55,318 nt of DNA from Candidatus Sulfopaludibacter sp. SbA3 (GCA_945913285.1 CAMEDD010000018.1:1-55318); one strand, 5' to 3'; counted from the first letter of the stretch, positions 38,333 to 47,633 are shown. Notes: generated by a model not told the origin, from the sequence alone. Program-made: numbers and translations.

Positions 38333-38839
38333 TCAAGCTGGCATCAGGTAATCGCGCTTGCCCACCGGCACGCCCTGCATGCGCAACAGGCCATACGCCA
38401 TCGAGGCATGGAAATGCAGGTTTGGCAGGATGAAGCTCGACAGGTAAACCTGCCCTGTCATCGGCATCGTGACCTGACCCATCGGGATCTGCAGTGTCTT
38501 GCTCGCCGTCGCATCGATGCTGGCATCATCAATGAAGTTCACGAAATCGATCGCCTTCTGGCAGCGGGTGATGAGGTCCTGAAACGTCTGCTCCGTATCC
38601 GGGAAGTTCGGCATGTCGACCTCGGCCAGACGCGCCGCGCCGCGGGCGGCGGTATCGCAGGCAATCTGCACCTGGCGCGGCGTCGCAAACATGTCCGGAT
38701 AGAGCCGCTGCGCGAGCATCGCCGTCTCCTCGCACTTGATGGACCCGGCATGGGCAGCGCCCTTGGCGAGGACGCCCTTCAGGGCGCCCAGTGTCTGGTT
38801 GGTGGAAGATTTCAGCATGTAGGAGACTGCAGTGGTCAT
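38333..38839 (-). CDS. DUF1993-family protein
   Basis: This 168-residue protein matches DUF1993 as I recall it, a family of helical proteins, with the terminal motif YLSSFILPNLHFHASMAYGL containing clustered histidines and MQGVPVGKRDYL at the C-terminus. The fold resembles DinB-like four-helix bundles, and metal binding through the histidines is possible. Its start codon overlaps the stop of the M28 peptidase gene by 4 bp (ATGA), so the two are co-transcribed. Function is unknown. Confidence 0.8.
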   Translation of the reverse strand: MTTAVSYMLKSSTNQTLGALKGVLAKGAAHAGSIKCEETAMLAQRLYPDMFATPRQVQIACDTAARGAARLAEVDMPNFPDTEQTFQDLITRCQKAIDFVNFIDDASIDATASKTLQIPMGQVTMPMTGQVYLSSFILPNLHFHASMAYGLLRMQGVPVGKRDYLMPA

Positions 38840-39870
38840 TCGGGTAGTCCTTCTGTTGGAGCGGGGGCATCGGGCGCCCGGCGCAGGGCGAAAATGGCAG
38901 GCAGCTGCGCATCGGCGGCGCGCATGACCATGACGAGAGTGTCCGCAGCGCGGACGTAGAACTCGGGCGTGATCGCAGAAAAATCATCGCTCGGCTGATG
39001 ATAGCCGGGATGATCTTCGACGCCGAAATAGAGGAACGGTATGCCGGCCTGGTGGAACACGGCGTGATCGGATTGCAGGGTCCAGTCGTTGATGCCCTGT
39101 TCGGGCCGGTCATGCCCCGTGAGCAGCGAGACAGGTGCGTCCTTCGCCGCATCCGTGATCAGCTCCGCGAGAGCCGGCGTGTGATACGTGCCGGCAGCAT
39201 AAAGTTCGCCCACGTCCGAACGGCTCACCATGTCGAGGTTGATGTTCAGCGCCGCGCGGGAGAGATCGGCGGCCCGGCTGCGCATGAACTCCCGGGCGCC
39301 CAGGAAGCCGACTTCCTCAGCATCCAGCGCCACAAACAAAATGTCGTGCTTCGGCGGGTGTCCGACAAAATATTCCGCCGTCGCCACCAGGGCGCCCGTG
39401 CCGGACGCATTGTCGTCGGCCCCGTTATAGATCTGCCCTTCGACCACACCGAGATGATCGTAATGCGCCGTGACGATGATCATCGGCCCAACACCCGGCG
39501 TCTCGCCAGGGACCCAGCCGATCAGGTTTGCGCCCGGGCCCGGTGCATCGAGGCCGGGACGCGGCAGGATGGTCACTGGCTGCTGCAAGCCACTCGCCAG
39601 ATACGGCTTCAGCCCGATCTCCTCGAAACGCTTACGAATGAACGCCCGCGCCGCCTCATTGCCGGGCGTGCCGGCTGCGCGGCCTTCAAGCGCGTCGGAG
39701 GCCAGGACATCGACGAGGTGCAGCATCGGAACCGGATTGATGAACTGCGCCTTGTAGGTGACCCCGGGGATCGCCTCGCCGCGACGGCCCTGGTCCAGCA
39801 GGAACCATCCGAGCAAGACCGCAACGACACCGATCATGGCGGCGAGGGCAAAGGCGCGTTTTGACGTCAA
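38836..39870 (-). CDS. M28-family zinc peptidase, membrane-anchored
   Basis: The 344-residue metallopeptidase has an N-terminal membrane segment (about residues 8-26) and zinc-binding residues in TAHYDHLG, NGADDNASGTGALV, LDAEEVGFLGARE and PFLYFGVEDHPGYHQPSDDF. The active site is likely outside the inner membrane. A TTG start at 39870 is chosen because GGAG stands 6 nt upstream; the frame stays open upstream, first to an ATG at 39927 with no good ribosome site and further over the divergent bolA gene. It is followed by DUF1993 with a 4-bp overlap. Substrate unknown; the family are aminopeptidases. Confidence 0.88.
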   Translation of the reverse strand: MTSKRAFALAAMIGVVAVLLGWFLLDQGRRGEAIPGVTYKAQFINPVPMLHLVDVLASDALEGRAAGTPGNEAARAFIRKRFEEIGLKPYLASGLQQPVTILPRPGLDAPGPGANLIGWVPGETPGVGPMIIVTAHYDHLGVVEGQIYNGADDNASGTGALVATAEYFVGHPPKHDILFVALDAEEVGFLGAREFMRSRAADLSRAALNINLDMVSRSDVGELYAAGTYHTPALAELITDAAKDAPVSLLTGHDRPEQGINDWTLQSDHAVFHQAGIPFLYFGVEDHPGYHQPSDDFSAITPEFYVRAADTLVMVMRAADAQLPAIFALRRAPDAPAPTEGLPE

Positions 39871-39960
39871 TCGGATCTCCGGGTGCCACGGTTCGTAAAG
39901 CTTGACCCTAGACCCATGGGGCGCCATCTGCCTAGCTTGAGCCTTGAAAGGAAACGCCGC

Positions 39961-40191
39961 ATGGGCATGAGCGAAGACACGCTGATGAAGTTCCTCCGGG
40001 AAGGCTTCCCCGATGCTGAGATCACGCTGACCGACCTCGCCGGGGACAATAATCACTGGCAGGCGGAGATCGTCAGCGCCGCCTTTGCCGGCGTGCCGCG
40101 GGTGCGCCAGCATCAGATGGTCTATGATGCCTTGCAGGGGCACATGGGCGGCGTGTTGCATGCCCTGGCTCTGAAAACACGGGCGCCCTGA
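39961..40191 (+). CDS. BolA-family protein
   Basis: The 76-residue protein has the BolA fold signature DNNHWQAEIVSAAF and the conserved histidine-bearing PRVRQHQMVYDALQGHM. BolA proteins partner with monothiol glutaredoxins in iron-sulfur cluster handling; a CGFS glutaredoxin gene lies 3.1 kb downstream on the same strand. AAGGA precedes ATG 39961 at 8-9 nt; ATG 39967 is a possible second start. It is divergent from the M28 gene with 90 bp between. Confidence 0.92.
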   Translation: MGMSEDTLMKFLREGFPDAEITLTDLAGDNNHWQAEIVSAAFAGVPRVRQHQMVYDALQGHMGGVLHALALKTRAP

Positions 40192-40262
40192 GCCTTCACC
40201 ACATTGACCTTGGGGCGAGTTCGCTGTCTGTTGCGGGAAAGTTCCAAGGGAGGGCTCCCCAA

Positions 40263-42095
40263 ATGTCAAAACTCATGAAATCGGTCAGCGCTGCGGCCCT
40301 CGGCCTGATGCTGGTCTCCTGCACACCGTATCAGGAGCGGGTCGATCCGGCTGCCGTCGCTGCAGAAGAGCTGGCCATCGAAGCGCGCAGTTTTCTTGGC
40401 CGGGTGGAAACCGAACTCGCCGCGATGAACCGTGAGGCCGCGCAGGCCTACTGGAACCAGGCGACCAACATCACGCCCGAGACAAACGCCGCCGCGGCCG
40501 AGGCCGGAGCGAAGGCTACCAAACTCGTCGTCTCTCTCGCCAACGAGTCCAAACAGTTCGACATCGCCCGGCTGCCGCCGGACCTTGCCCGCAAGATCCA
40601 GACCCTGCGCGGCGGCATTACGATCCCGGCTCCGTCCCGCGAGGGCGCTGCCGAGGAACTCGCCAAGCTGACGACCGATCTCGATGCAGCTTACGGCACG
40701 GGCAAGTTCGAATACAAAGGCAAGATGCTGACGGTCGATGACGCCTCGACGATCATCGAAACCTCACGGGATCCGAACGTCACCAGGGCAGTCTGGGAAG
40801 GCTGGCACTCGATCTCGCCGCCCATGAAAGACAACTATGCCAAGATGGTGACCCTCGCGAACGAAGGCGCCGTTGAACTCGGATACCCCAGCCTCGATCA
40901 GATGTGGCTGTCGGGCTACGACATGCCGCCGGCAGAAATGGAAGCCGAAGTCCAGCGCCTCTGGGGCCAGGTCGAGCCGCTCTATAAGGAGCTGCACTGC
41001 TACACCCGCACCAAGCTGAACCAGAAGTACGGCAACGCGGTCCAGCCTGCCACCGGACCGATCCGCGCAGATCTGCTCGGCAACATGTGGGCGCAGCAAT
41101 GGTCGTCCATCTATGACATCGTCCAGCCCGCCACCGCGCCGCTCACGTATGACGTGACGACCCGCCTCGTCGAACAGGGCTACACGCCGATCAAGATGGT
41201 GGAGACGGCCGAGGCCTTCTTCGTCTCGCTCGGCCTCGATCCCCTGCCCGACACCTTCTGGGAACGCTCGATGATCGTTCGGCCCGAGGGCCGCGAAGTG
41301 CAGTGCCACGCCTCGGCCTGGGATCTCGACGATGAAGAAGATGTGCGCATCAAGATGTGCACCGAGGTCAACTCGGAGGACTTCTACACCGTCCACCACG
41401 AGCTCGGTCACAATTACTATCAACGCGCCTACAAGGATCAGGATTTCCTCTACAAGAACGGCGCCCATGACGGCTTCCACGAAGCGATCGGCGATTTCAT
41501 CTCGCTGTCGATCACGCCGGAATACTTCAAGCAGATCGGCTTGATCGCAGAAGGGGAAATGCCGGGTCCGGACGCCGATACGGCGCTGCTGATGCAGACT
41601 GCACTCGACAAGATCGCCTTCTTGCCGTTCGCCCTCACCGTCGATGGCTGGCGCTGGGGCGTCCTTTCGGGTGAGACGACGCCGGAAAACTATAACCAGG
41701 CCTGGTGGGACCTGCGCCTGAAGAACCAGGGCGTTGTGGCACCGGGACCTCGCCCGGCGGACGCATTTGACCCGGGTGCAAAGTATCACATCCCGGGCAA
41801 TACGCCTTACCTGCGCTACTTCCTCAGCTTCATCATGCAGTTCCAGTTCCACAAGGCCGCTTGCGAGCAGGCCGGATGGGAAGGTCCGCTGCACCGTTGC
41901 TCGATCTACGCTAACAAGGAAGTCGGCCAGCGCTTCAACGCGATGCTCGAAGCCGGCGCCTCGCAGCCCTGGCCCGACACGCTGGAGAAGTTCACCGGCA
42001 CCCGCGAAATGGATGGCAGCGCGATTATCGAGTACTTTGATCCGCTGATCGTGTATCTGAAGGAAGAGAACGAGGGGCAGACCTGCGGCTGGTAA
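40263..42095 (+). CDS. M2-family peptidyl-dipeptidase (ACE-like) lipoprotein
   Basis: The 610-residue product starts with a lipoprotein signal ending GLMLVSC (residue about 20), then a helical zinc peptidase of the angiotensin-converting-enzyme family. The zinc site is H379-E380-L-G-H383 with the third ligand E407, 24 residues on, exactly as in ACE. Other conserved stretches are WSSIYDIVQP, KMCTEVNSEDFYTVHHE and PYLRYFLSFIMQFQFHKAAC. Length fits the single-domain bacterial enzymes. It would release dipeptides from peptides in the periplasm. A clear terminator follows its stop codon. Confidence 0.94.
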   Translation: MSKLMKSVSAAALGLMLVSCTPYQERVDPAAVAAEELAIEARSFLGRVETELAAMNREAAQAYWNQATNITPETNAAAAEAGAKATKLVVSLANESKQFDIARLPPDLARKIQTLRGGITIPAPSREGAAEELAKLTTDLDAAYGTGKFEYKGKMLTVDDASTIIETSRDPNVTRAVWEGWHSISPPMKDNYAKMVTLANEGAVELGYPSLDQMWLSGYDMPPAEMEAEVQRLWGQVEPLYKELHCYTRTKLNQKYGNAVQPATGPIRADLLGNMWAQQWSSIYDIVQPATAPLTYDVTTRLVEQGYTPIKMVETAEAFFVSLGLDPLPDTFWERSMIVRPEGREVQCHASAWDLDDEEDVRIKMCTEVNSEDFYTVHHELGHNYYQRAYKDQDFLYKNGAHDGFHEAIGDFISLSITPEYFKQIGLIAEGEMPGPDADTALLMQTALDKIAFLPFALTVDGWRWGVLSGETTPENYNQAWWDLRLKNQGVVAPGPRPADAFDPGAKYHIPGNTPYLRYFLSFIMQFQFHKAACEQAGWEGPLHRCSIYANKEVGQRFNAMLEAGASQPWPDTLEKFTGTREMDGSAIIEYFDPLIVYLKEENEGQTCGW

Positions 42096-42118
42096 GCGCG
42101 CGGGTGATAGACACAAAT

Positions 42119-42150
42119 GAAAAGGGCGCCCCGAAAGGAGCGCCCTTTTT
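42119..42150. terminator. Intrinsic terminator after the M2 peptidase gene
   Basis: AAAAGGGCGC and GCGCCCTTTTT form a stem (core GGGCGC 42124-42129 with GCGCCC 42140-42145) around a 10-base loop, followed by five T. It can work in both directions and may also end the leftward gene at 42173-43105. Confidence 0.85.
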
Positions 42151-42172
42151 GTCTGGCGAGGAATTTGCCGCG

Positions 42173-43105
42173 CTATTCGCGTTCCATCCGCTGCGCAATC
42201 AGCGACTTCGTCTGCTGCAGCGACACAGTGTTGCGCGGCACGGCATAGAGCGCCGTGAGGAAATCCGCGTCCCAGCTCGACCAGGTTTCGGGCTTCTCGT
42301 CGGTGTGATCCGCGAACAGGTTCAGGATCGTGTCCACGCCCTTGGTGTCTCCGTTCCCATCGGCCTGCGCGAGCGTGACGAAGGCCACGAAGTCGCCCAG
42401 CGTATCGAGTGACAGGCCCGAGACCTGCCTGGCATCGATGACGACGACAGCCCGGCTCAAATCCTGACGGATCGCGCTGCGCAGACGGCTGCCTTCGGAT
42501 CGCACCGACGGCGCGCCGGTGATGCCATCGGCAACGCCGTTTTTAGCCTCTCCTTCGATGCGCGAGCCATCGGCGCCGCGGGTCTCGGCCACATGCCACC
42601 AGCGGACAGGACGGTCCGTCGTCTTGAATTCTTCGAAGGCTGCCTTGCCCAGCGAAGCGGTGCGCGATTCGTTGTTGACGCCGAACAACGGCTCATAAGC
42701 GTCGCGCATCGCCTCGATCAGCCGCTCGGGCTCAGTGGTCACGATCACGCTGACATCGGACTTGCAGCCCGGCTTGCCGGGACGAAGGCCAACCTGCATC
42801 GCCCGGTTGGCAATCCGGTCTGCAACGTACTGGGCCTGAGCGTTCGGGATGCCCGAGACGCCGACGCACAGCCGGTCATCCCAACGGGCAAACTGTTCGG
42901 TGCCGCGCGGCGGGGCAATCACTTCGTCCACATAACGGCGCGTCTCGGCCGGGCTGCGGCCGCGGATCACCACCGTGTCGCTGACCACGAGTTCTTCCTG
43001 CGCAGGCGCAGTGGGCGCAGTGGCCTGGGCGGTTCCAGTCGAAACCACGCACAGCGACATGAGCGCAAGGGCGGAAACGGTTTTCAGCTTGAGTTGGTTG
43101 ATCAT
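42173..43105 (-). CDS. Exported protein of unknown function
   Basis: The 310-residue product has a Sec signal peptide (LKTVSALALMSLCVVSTGTAQA in outline, cleavage near residue 30). I recognise no domain. Visible stretches are DTVVIRGRSPAETRRYVDEV, RLCVGVSGIPNAQAQYVADR, and two cysteines (about residues 78 and 109) that may form a disulfide. AGGAAGG precedes ATG 43105; the frame extends upstream to 44008 but only antisense to grxD. Its upstream region carries the TTATCG/CGATAA sites also found ahead of the GIN-domain gene, suggesting shared control. Similar proteins seem to be common in Caulobacterales (inference). Confidence 0.75.
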   Translation of the reverse strand: MINQLKLKTVSALALMSLCVVSTGTAQATAPTAPAQEELVVSDTVVIRGRSPAETRRYVDEVIAPPRGTEQFARWDDRLCVGVSGIPNAQAQYVADRIANRAMQVGLRPGKPGCKSDVSVIVTTEPERLIEAMRDAYEPLFGVNNESRTASLGKAAFEEFKTTDRPVRWWHVAETRGADGSRIEGEAKNGVADGITGAPSVRSEGSRLRSAIRQDLSRAVVVIDARQVSGLSLDTLGDFVAFVTLAQADGNGDTKGVDTILNLFADHTDEKPETWSSWDADFLTALYAVPRNTVSLQQTKSLIAQRMERE

Positions 43106-43154
43106 AGCAACACCTTCCTGCACGTTGACAGCGACCGGAGTCTCCCGGCGCTTC

Positions 43155-43205
43155 TTATCGTTTATAGATAATCGATTTTCGATAAATGGCAATCCCATAT
43201 CGATA
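43155..43205 (-). promoter_or_regulatory. Cluster of TTATCG/CGATAA operator-like sites
   Basis: The AT-rich region upstream of the exported-protein gene contains TTATCG (43155-43160), the inverted repeat ATCG-N5-CGAT ending in CGATAA (43171-43185), and the palindrome TATCGATA (43198-43205). Reading leftward, TTGCCA and TCTATA about 18 bp apart could be a promoter overlapped by these sites. The same half-sites recur at 46611-46649. The pattern recalls PadR-type regulators, which is only a guess. Confidence 0.55.
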
Positions 43206-43321
43206 ATTAATAATCCGAAAGCCAATCCTCTAACTGAAGCGAGCCGCAGGCGGCGTCCCGCGCCTCGCTTGACGCGTGCACACGGAAACGCCACATCAAA
43301 GGCATATGCGGAGCGACCTTC

Positions 43322-43660
43322 ATGACAGACCAAGCGACCCTCGACGCCATCGACAAAGCGGTGAAGCAGAATGACGTCGTCCTCTTCATGAAAGGCACGC
43401 CCACCTTCCCGCAGTGCGGCTTCTCCTCCACAGTCGTCCAGATCCTCGATTATCTCGGCGTGGAATATGTCTCCACCAACGTGCTCGAGAGCGCCGCCGT
43501 CCGTGAGGGCGTCAAGCAATACACGAACTGGCCGACGATCCCGCAGCTCTACGTCAAGGGCGAGTTCGTTGGCGGCTGCGATATCCTGAAGGAAATGTTC
43601 GAGACCGGAGAGCTGAAACAGCTGCTCTCCGAAAAGGGTATCGAACTGACGGCCAGCTGA
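43322..43660 (+). CDS. grxD: Monothiol glutaredoxin (Grx4 type)
   Basis: The 112-residue protein has the CGFS active site (C32) in [11 protein letters not shown] and the glutathione-binding [19 protein letters not shown]. Such glutaredoxins carry a bridging 2Fe-2S cluster, often with BolA, whose gene lies 3.1 kb upstream on the same strand. A GGAG site precedes ATG 43322. Complete, normal length. Confidence 0.97.
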   Translation: MTDQATLDAIDKAVKQNDVVLFMKGTPTFPQCGFSSTVVQILDYLGVEYVSTNVLESAAVREGVKQYTNWPTIPQLYVKGEFVGGCDILKEMFETGELKQLLSEKGIELTAS

Positions 43661-43837
43661 TCCGCTTCGGATTGCGAAGGCATGCCGGATCCGGCGATCC
43701 GGCCCGTTGAGCCGCGCGGTCTCGCGCAGATCAACATAAGGCCGGACCCTTGTCTGGTTCCCGCAAAAGACAGCCGCAGGCTTCGACTGGCTGACGCGGC
43801 AAAACCCCGGCCCGTCAGTGCACGGATTTATAAGGCG

Positions 43838-44178
43838 ATGAAGCTTGCCGTCTATCCCGAAACAGGTGCGCTGAAACCATCCTGGATCACCGACCCGGCG
43901 CTCGTGACATTTGGGCGCTCTCAGCTGGCGCGCGCATGCACTGGCCGGCGGATCACACATGCGCCGGGCCGCGGACTTTGCGCGCACCGTGCCCGGTGCC
44001 GATGCCATCCTTGCGCGGCATGCGCCGGAGGCCTCCCCCGCCGCGCATGCCGGCCTGCGCCGCGCCTTATCTCGACGCGGCCGATCGGGTGACGCCCGGC
44101 CCGGACGACGGCGGCGCGCTCCACGACTTCTGCAGGTCGAACGCAGAGCCGCCTTCGCCCCTGGCTGACATCTGGTAA
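43838..44178 (+). pseudogene. Possible frameshifted gene (about 113 codons), product unknown
   Basis: The 617-bp gap between grxD and rimO contains coding-like sequence spread over three frames: MKLAVYPETGALKPSWITDP from 43838 (frame A), then MRRAADFARTVPGADAILAR near 43960 (next frame), then YLDAADRVTPGPDDGGALHD ending in TGG TAA at 44176-44178 (third frame). Each change is +1. Codon use (G or C at third positions) looks coding in each part. I do not recognise the protein. It could be a gene with two frameshifts, or chance in GC-rich DNA. The rest of the gap holds nothing evident. Confidence 0.4.
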
Positions 44179-44277
44179 CCCTTGCCCCATGACGGCGCCA
44201 ATGGTCCGTCGCTTGCGATACGCCTGCAGTGACGGCGCTGCTTTCCCGCGCAGATGTTTCGCGCTAGCAGGAGGCCG

Positions 44278-45636
44278 ATGACAGACACACCGCTCGCCCC
44301 CGCGCCCGTCCGGGCTTCCAAGACGCCGAAAGTCGGCATCGTTTCGCTCGGCTGCCCGAAGGCCCTCGTCGATTCCGAACGGATCATCACGCGCCTGCGG
44401 GCCGAGGGTTACCAGATCGCGCCGGACTATGCGGGCGCAGACCTCGTGCTGGTCAACACCTGCGGCTTCCTTGACTCCGCCCGTGATGAAAGCCTCGCGG
44501 CGATCGGCGAAGCCATCGAAGCGAATGGCAAGGTCATCGTCACCGGCTGCCTCGGCGCCGAGCCGGAGGAGATCCAGCGCGCCCACCCCAAGGTACTCGC
44601 CGTAACAGGGCCGCACCAATACGAAGCCGTCATGGACGCGGTGCACACCCACCTCACCCCGCCGCACAATCCGCACCTCGACCTAGTGCCCGAAAGCGGC
44701 CTGCGCCTCACACCGCGCCACTATGCCTATCTTAAGATTTCAGAAGGCTGCAACAACCGCTGCAGCTTCTGCATCATCCCGAAGCTGCGCGGCGACCTCG
44801 TCTCGCGGCCGATCCACCATGTGCTGACCGAAGCTGAAAAGCTGGTCGCCGCCGGCGTCAAGGAACTGCTGGTCATCAGCCAGGATACGTCCGCCTACGG
44901 ACTGGATATCCGCTACAAGCCGGAAACCTGGCGCGGCGCGCAATACGAGACGCGCTTCCTTGATCTTGCCCGCGGTCTTGGCAGCCTCGGCGTCTGGACC
45001 CGGATGCACTACGTCTATCCATACCCGCACGTGGACAACATCATTCCGCTGATGGCCGAAGGGCTGATCACGCCCTACCTCGACATTCCGTTCCAGCACG
45101 CCTCCGCGCCGGTGCTGAAAGCGATGAAACGCCCCGGCAATCAGGACAAGGTCCTCGCCCGCATTGCCAACTGGCGCCGCGATGTGCCCGACCTCGCCAT
45201 CCGCTCCACCTTCATTGTCGGCTTCCCGGGCGAGACAGACCGGGATTTCGAAATCCTGCTCGACTTCATCCGTGAGGCAAAAATCGACCGCGCGGGCTGC
45301 TTCCGCTACGAGAACGTCGCGCATGCCGAGAGCGGCAGGCTGGACAGCCACGTGCCCGCCGAGCTTAAGGAAGAGCGCTGGCACCGGTTCATGGAAGTTC
45401 AGGCCGAAGTCTCAGCGGCGCGCGCCGCGGCGCAGGTCGGCAAGACACTCGACGTGATCATTGACGAAGCGGACGACCAAACGCCGGGCGGCTGGATCGG
45501 ACGCTCCAAGGCCGATGCGCCGGAAGTGGACGCCGTCGTCTATGTCGCAAGCCGCAACGCCCTCAGATCCGGTGATATCGTCAACGTCCGGATCACCGGG
45601 GCCGACGACTATGATCTCTACGGCGATGTCGCATAA
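44278..45636 (+). CDS. rimO: Ribosomal protein S12 methylthiotransferase RimO
   Basis: RimO adds a methylthio group to an aspartate of ribosomal protein S12. The 452-residue protein has three N-terminal cysteines in [23 protein letters not shown] and [10 protein letters not shown], the radical SAM cluster C158-X3-C162-X2-C165 in [13 protein letters not shown], and a C-terminal TRAM domain. GGAGG precedes ATG 44278. Its last 19 bp overlap the convergent DJ-1/PfpI gene. Complete. Confidence 0.97.
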   Translation: MTDTPLAPAPVRASKTPKVGIVSLGCPKALVDSERIITRLRAEGYQIAPDYAGADLVLVNTCGFLDSARDESLAAIGEAIEANGKVIVTGCLGAEPEEIQRAHPKVLAVTGPHQYEAVMDAVHTHLTPPHNPHLDLVPESGLRLTPRHYAYLKISEGCNNRCSFCIIPKLRGDLVSRPIHHVLTEAEKLVAAGVKELLVISQDTSAYGLDIRYKPETWRGAQYETRFLDLARGLGSLGVWTRMHYVYPYPHVDNIIPLMAEGLITPYLDIPFQHASAPVLKAMKRPGNQDKVLARIANWRRDVPDLAIRSTFIVGFPGETDRDFEILLDFIREAKIDRAGCFRYENVAHAESGRLDSHVPAELKEERWHRFMEVQAEVSAARAAAQVGKTLDVIIDEADDQTPGGWIGRSKADAPEVDAVVYVASRNALRSGDIVNVRITGADDYDLYGDVA

Positions 45637-46325
45637 CGGCTGAGCCGCCGTCCGGCTTCCTGCGCTTCGGCCAAACGCTGCGGCATGACCTTGTTCATGT
45701 TGCCGGACACGAGGCGCAAAGTCGCTTCATCGGCGAGCTCCGGCCTGCCGCCGCCATAAGGCGGCGACGGCGCATACTCGAGCCCCAGTGTCAGTGCTTT
45801 CGCGTAAGCCTCGCCGGAGATTTCCGTCAACATCGTGAAGGCAAAGTCGATACCGGCCGTCACACCGCCGCCCGTGAAGATGTTCCCGTCACGCACGACC
45901 CTCCCCTCGTCCGGAATAGCGCCAAACTCTGTCAGCAGGCTGCGCCATGCCCAGTGGCACGCCGCCCGCTTGCCTTGCAGCAGGCCGGCAGCACCCAGAA
46001 TGAGCGAGCCGGTGCAGACAGACGTCACATACCTCGCGCCAAGCGCCAGACGCCGGACATGCGCGACGAACTCTTCGTCAAGCGCCGCCTGCGTCGCGGT
46101 CATTCCGCCAGGCACACAGATCAGATCGCAGCGCTCAATGTCAGCGAGCGGCGTCGTGCGCCCGATCACGAGCCCGCCTTCGGCTTCGATCTCACCGCCC
46201 ATCCGGCTCGCGATAATCGTCGTCGCGCCCGGGATCCGGCAGAGCACCTGGTGCGGACCGGTGAAGTCGAGCTGCGTGAGATCGGGATAGAGGGCGAAGA
46301 CAGTGACAAAGGACGGCGCGCTCAT
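45618..46325 (-). CDS. DJ-1/PfpI-family protein, isonitrile hydratase-like
   Basis: The 235-residue protein has the DJ-1/PfpI fold: [19 protein letters not shown] near the start, [16 protein letters not shown], and the nucleophile C104 in [16 protein letters not shown], followed by [14 protein letters not shown]. This closely resembles isonitrile hydratase (InhA) of Pseudomonas, but the family is broad and hydratase activity is inferred. GGAG stands upstream of ATG 46325; the longer frame to 46604 is not used. It overlaps rimO by 19 bp at the 3' end. A GlxA-type regulator remnant lies just upstream on the other strand. Confidence 0.85.
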   Translation of the reverse strand: MSAPSFVTVFALYPDLTQLDFTGPHQVLCRIPGATTIIASRMGGEIEAEGGLVIGRTTPLADIERCDLICVPGGMTATQAALDEEFVAHVRRLALGARYVTSVCTGSLILGAAGLLQGKRAACHWAWRSLLTEFGAIPDEGRVVRDGNIFTGGGVTAGIDFAFTMLTEISGEAYAKALTLGLEYAPSPPYGGGRPELADEATLRLVSGNMNKVMPQRLAEAQEAGRRLSRYATSP

Positions 46326-46415
46326 TGGGGTCTCCTGGCTGGCTCCATCCTTCTCGCTTGAAAGCGCTCTGGCGGAAATGACAATGTTCCCACTAAACTC
46401 GGCGACCCTTCTCGA

Positions 46416-46550
46416 CGCGAAATCGGCGTGCTGATCTTCGATGGCTTCCCGTTGCCAGGCGTTGTCGGGCCCATAGGTGTGTTCGAGAGGCCGATGGGCG
46501 TCATGTCGCCGACACCCTGCCGGTTGACCCTTTACGCCCCTCAAGGCGGC
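46416..46550 (+). pseudogene. Remnant of a GlxA-type (DJ-1/AraC) transcription regulator
   Basis: In one frame this stretch reads RREIGVLIFDGFPLPGVVG, then PIGVFERPMGVMS and CRLTLYAPQGG, which is the expected N-terminus of GlxA-family regulators (DJ-1/PfpI domain fused to an AraC HTH). After about 45 residues the similarity ends, and the frame runs to a TGA at 46629-46631 with no DNA-binding domain. No convincing start codon stands upstream (GTG 46428 at best). It looks like a decayed gene fragment. The remainder of the 358-bp gap holds operator-like sites and nothing else. Confidence 0.5.
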
Positions 46551-46610
46551 GCCGGCGCCGGCGAGGCTGCGGCCAACCAAATTCCGGAGATGGATCAGGG
46601 ACATAGCAAA

Positions 46611-46656
46611 TTATCGAAAAACAACGATTGACTTATCGTATTTCGATAATCCATAC
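46611..46656 (+). promoter_or_regulatory. Candidate promoter and TTATCG/CGATAA operator of the GIN-domain gene
   Basis: TTGACT (46628-46633) may be the -35 element, with CCATAC (46651-46656) 17 bp on as a weak -10. Between them is the perfect inverted repeat TTATCG-N5-CGATAA (46633-46649), and a further TTATCG (46611-46616) lies upstream. The layout would let a repressor block the promoter. The same half-sites occur upstream of the exported protein at 43105. Confidence 0.55.
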
Positions 46657-46683
46657 AGGTTTCACCAAATTCAGGAGCCCGCA

Positions 46684-47622
46684 GTGAACCAGATCCTGAC
46701 CGCGATCGCGGCCCTCACCTTCGCCCTGGCACCCGCCGCACGCGCTGAGGGCAAGTCCTACAAGGCGAAACCCTTCTCCAGCATCGAAGTCGGCGGCGCC
46801 ATGCAGGTCGTCTACAGGGCAGCGCCCGAGACGACCGTGCGTGTTGTATCCGGCAATGGCGACTATTCGGATTCCCGCATCGCCAACCGGGGCGACACAC
46901 TCGTGGTCTCGCGCGAAAGCCTGAGGGCGAAGCGCAGCTGGATGTCCTGGGGCGGGCGTTCGGTCAGCATCTCGGACGACGGCAAAGTGGTGAAGGTGAA
47001 CGGCAAGCAGATGCCAGCCTATACCGTCTACGTCACCGGCCCGGATCTCGGCGGCGTAACCGCCGCACAATCCTCACGTTTCGAAGCGAGGTCCCTTCAG
47101 ACAGACACGTTCAGGGCCGCTGCCTCTTCCAGCTCCGTGATCACACTCGCTGGCAGCGCCGCTGACGCCCGCCTGTCTGCATCGTCTTCGGGCGAAGTGA
47201 AAGCCGCTGAACTCGCCGCCGTGAAACTCGATGTATCGGCGTCATCCAGCGGTGAGGCGGATGTCTTCTCGAACGGGACCGGCGACGTCACGATCAACGC
47301 CTCGTCATCTGGCGAGGTGGCGCTGACCTCGTCCTCAGCGGCCAACTTCGGCGTCGATGTCTCCTCCGGCGCGTCGGTTAGAATGTCGGGCGTCTGCGGC
47401 GGGCTCACTGTGTCCGCTTCGTCCGGCGCAGGCGTCGAAAGCGAAGGCCTGCGCTGCGAGCGCGCAACCGTCAACGTCTCGAGCGGCGCCGACGTGAACG
47501 CCTATGCGACCGTCAGCGCAACCGGCAACGCGTCGAGCGGCGGATCGGTGTCGTTTGCAGGCAAGCCGGCCGAGCAGAACAGGACCGAATCCAGCGGCGG
47601 CTCGGTCCGCTTCGGCGGTTGA
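46684..47622 (+). CDS. GIN-domain (DUF2807) exported protein
   Basis: The 312-residue product has a signal peptide (ALTFALAPAARAEG) and a head GIN domain, marked by FSSIEVGGAMQVVYRAAP and NRGDTLVVSRE. The second half is a beta-helix-like run of SASSSGEVKAAEL-type repeats, in which SSSGE, SSGA and SSGGS recur about every 20-25 residues. Such proteins are periplasmic or outer-surface and of unknown function. GTG 46684 is the start, with AGGAG upstream. The promoter region carries the TTATCG/CGATAA operator shared with the gene at 42173-43105. Confidence 0.85.
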   Translation: MNQILTAIAALTFALAPAARAEGKSYKAKPFSSIEVGGAMQVVYRAAPETTVRVVSGNGDYSDSRIANRGDTLVVSRESLRAKRSWMSWGGRSVSISDDGKVVKVNGKQMPAYTVYVTGPDLGGVTAAQSSRFEARSLQTDTFRAAASSSSVITLAGSAADARLSASSSGEVKAAELAAVKLDVSASSSGEADVFSNGTGDVTINASSSGEVALTSSSAANFGVDVSSGASVRMSGVCGGLTVSASSGAGVESEGLRCERATVNVSSGADVNAYATVSATGNASSGGSVSFAGKPAEQNRTESSGGSVRFGG

Positions 47623-47633
47623 GCGCAGGCCCC

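Noticed and set aside
39871..40269. N-terminal extension of the M28 peptidase frame
   Set aside because: It is antisense to bolA and has no signal peptide or ribosome site; TTG 39870 fits better.
43106..44008. N-terminal extension of the exported-protein frame
   Set aside because: It is antisense to grxD and begins before the true signal peptide.
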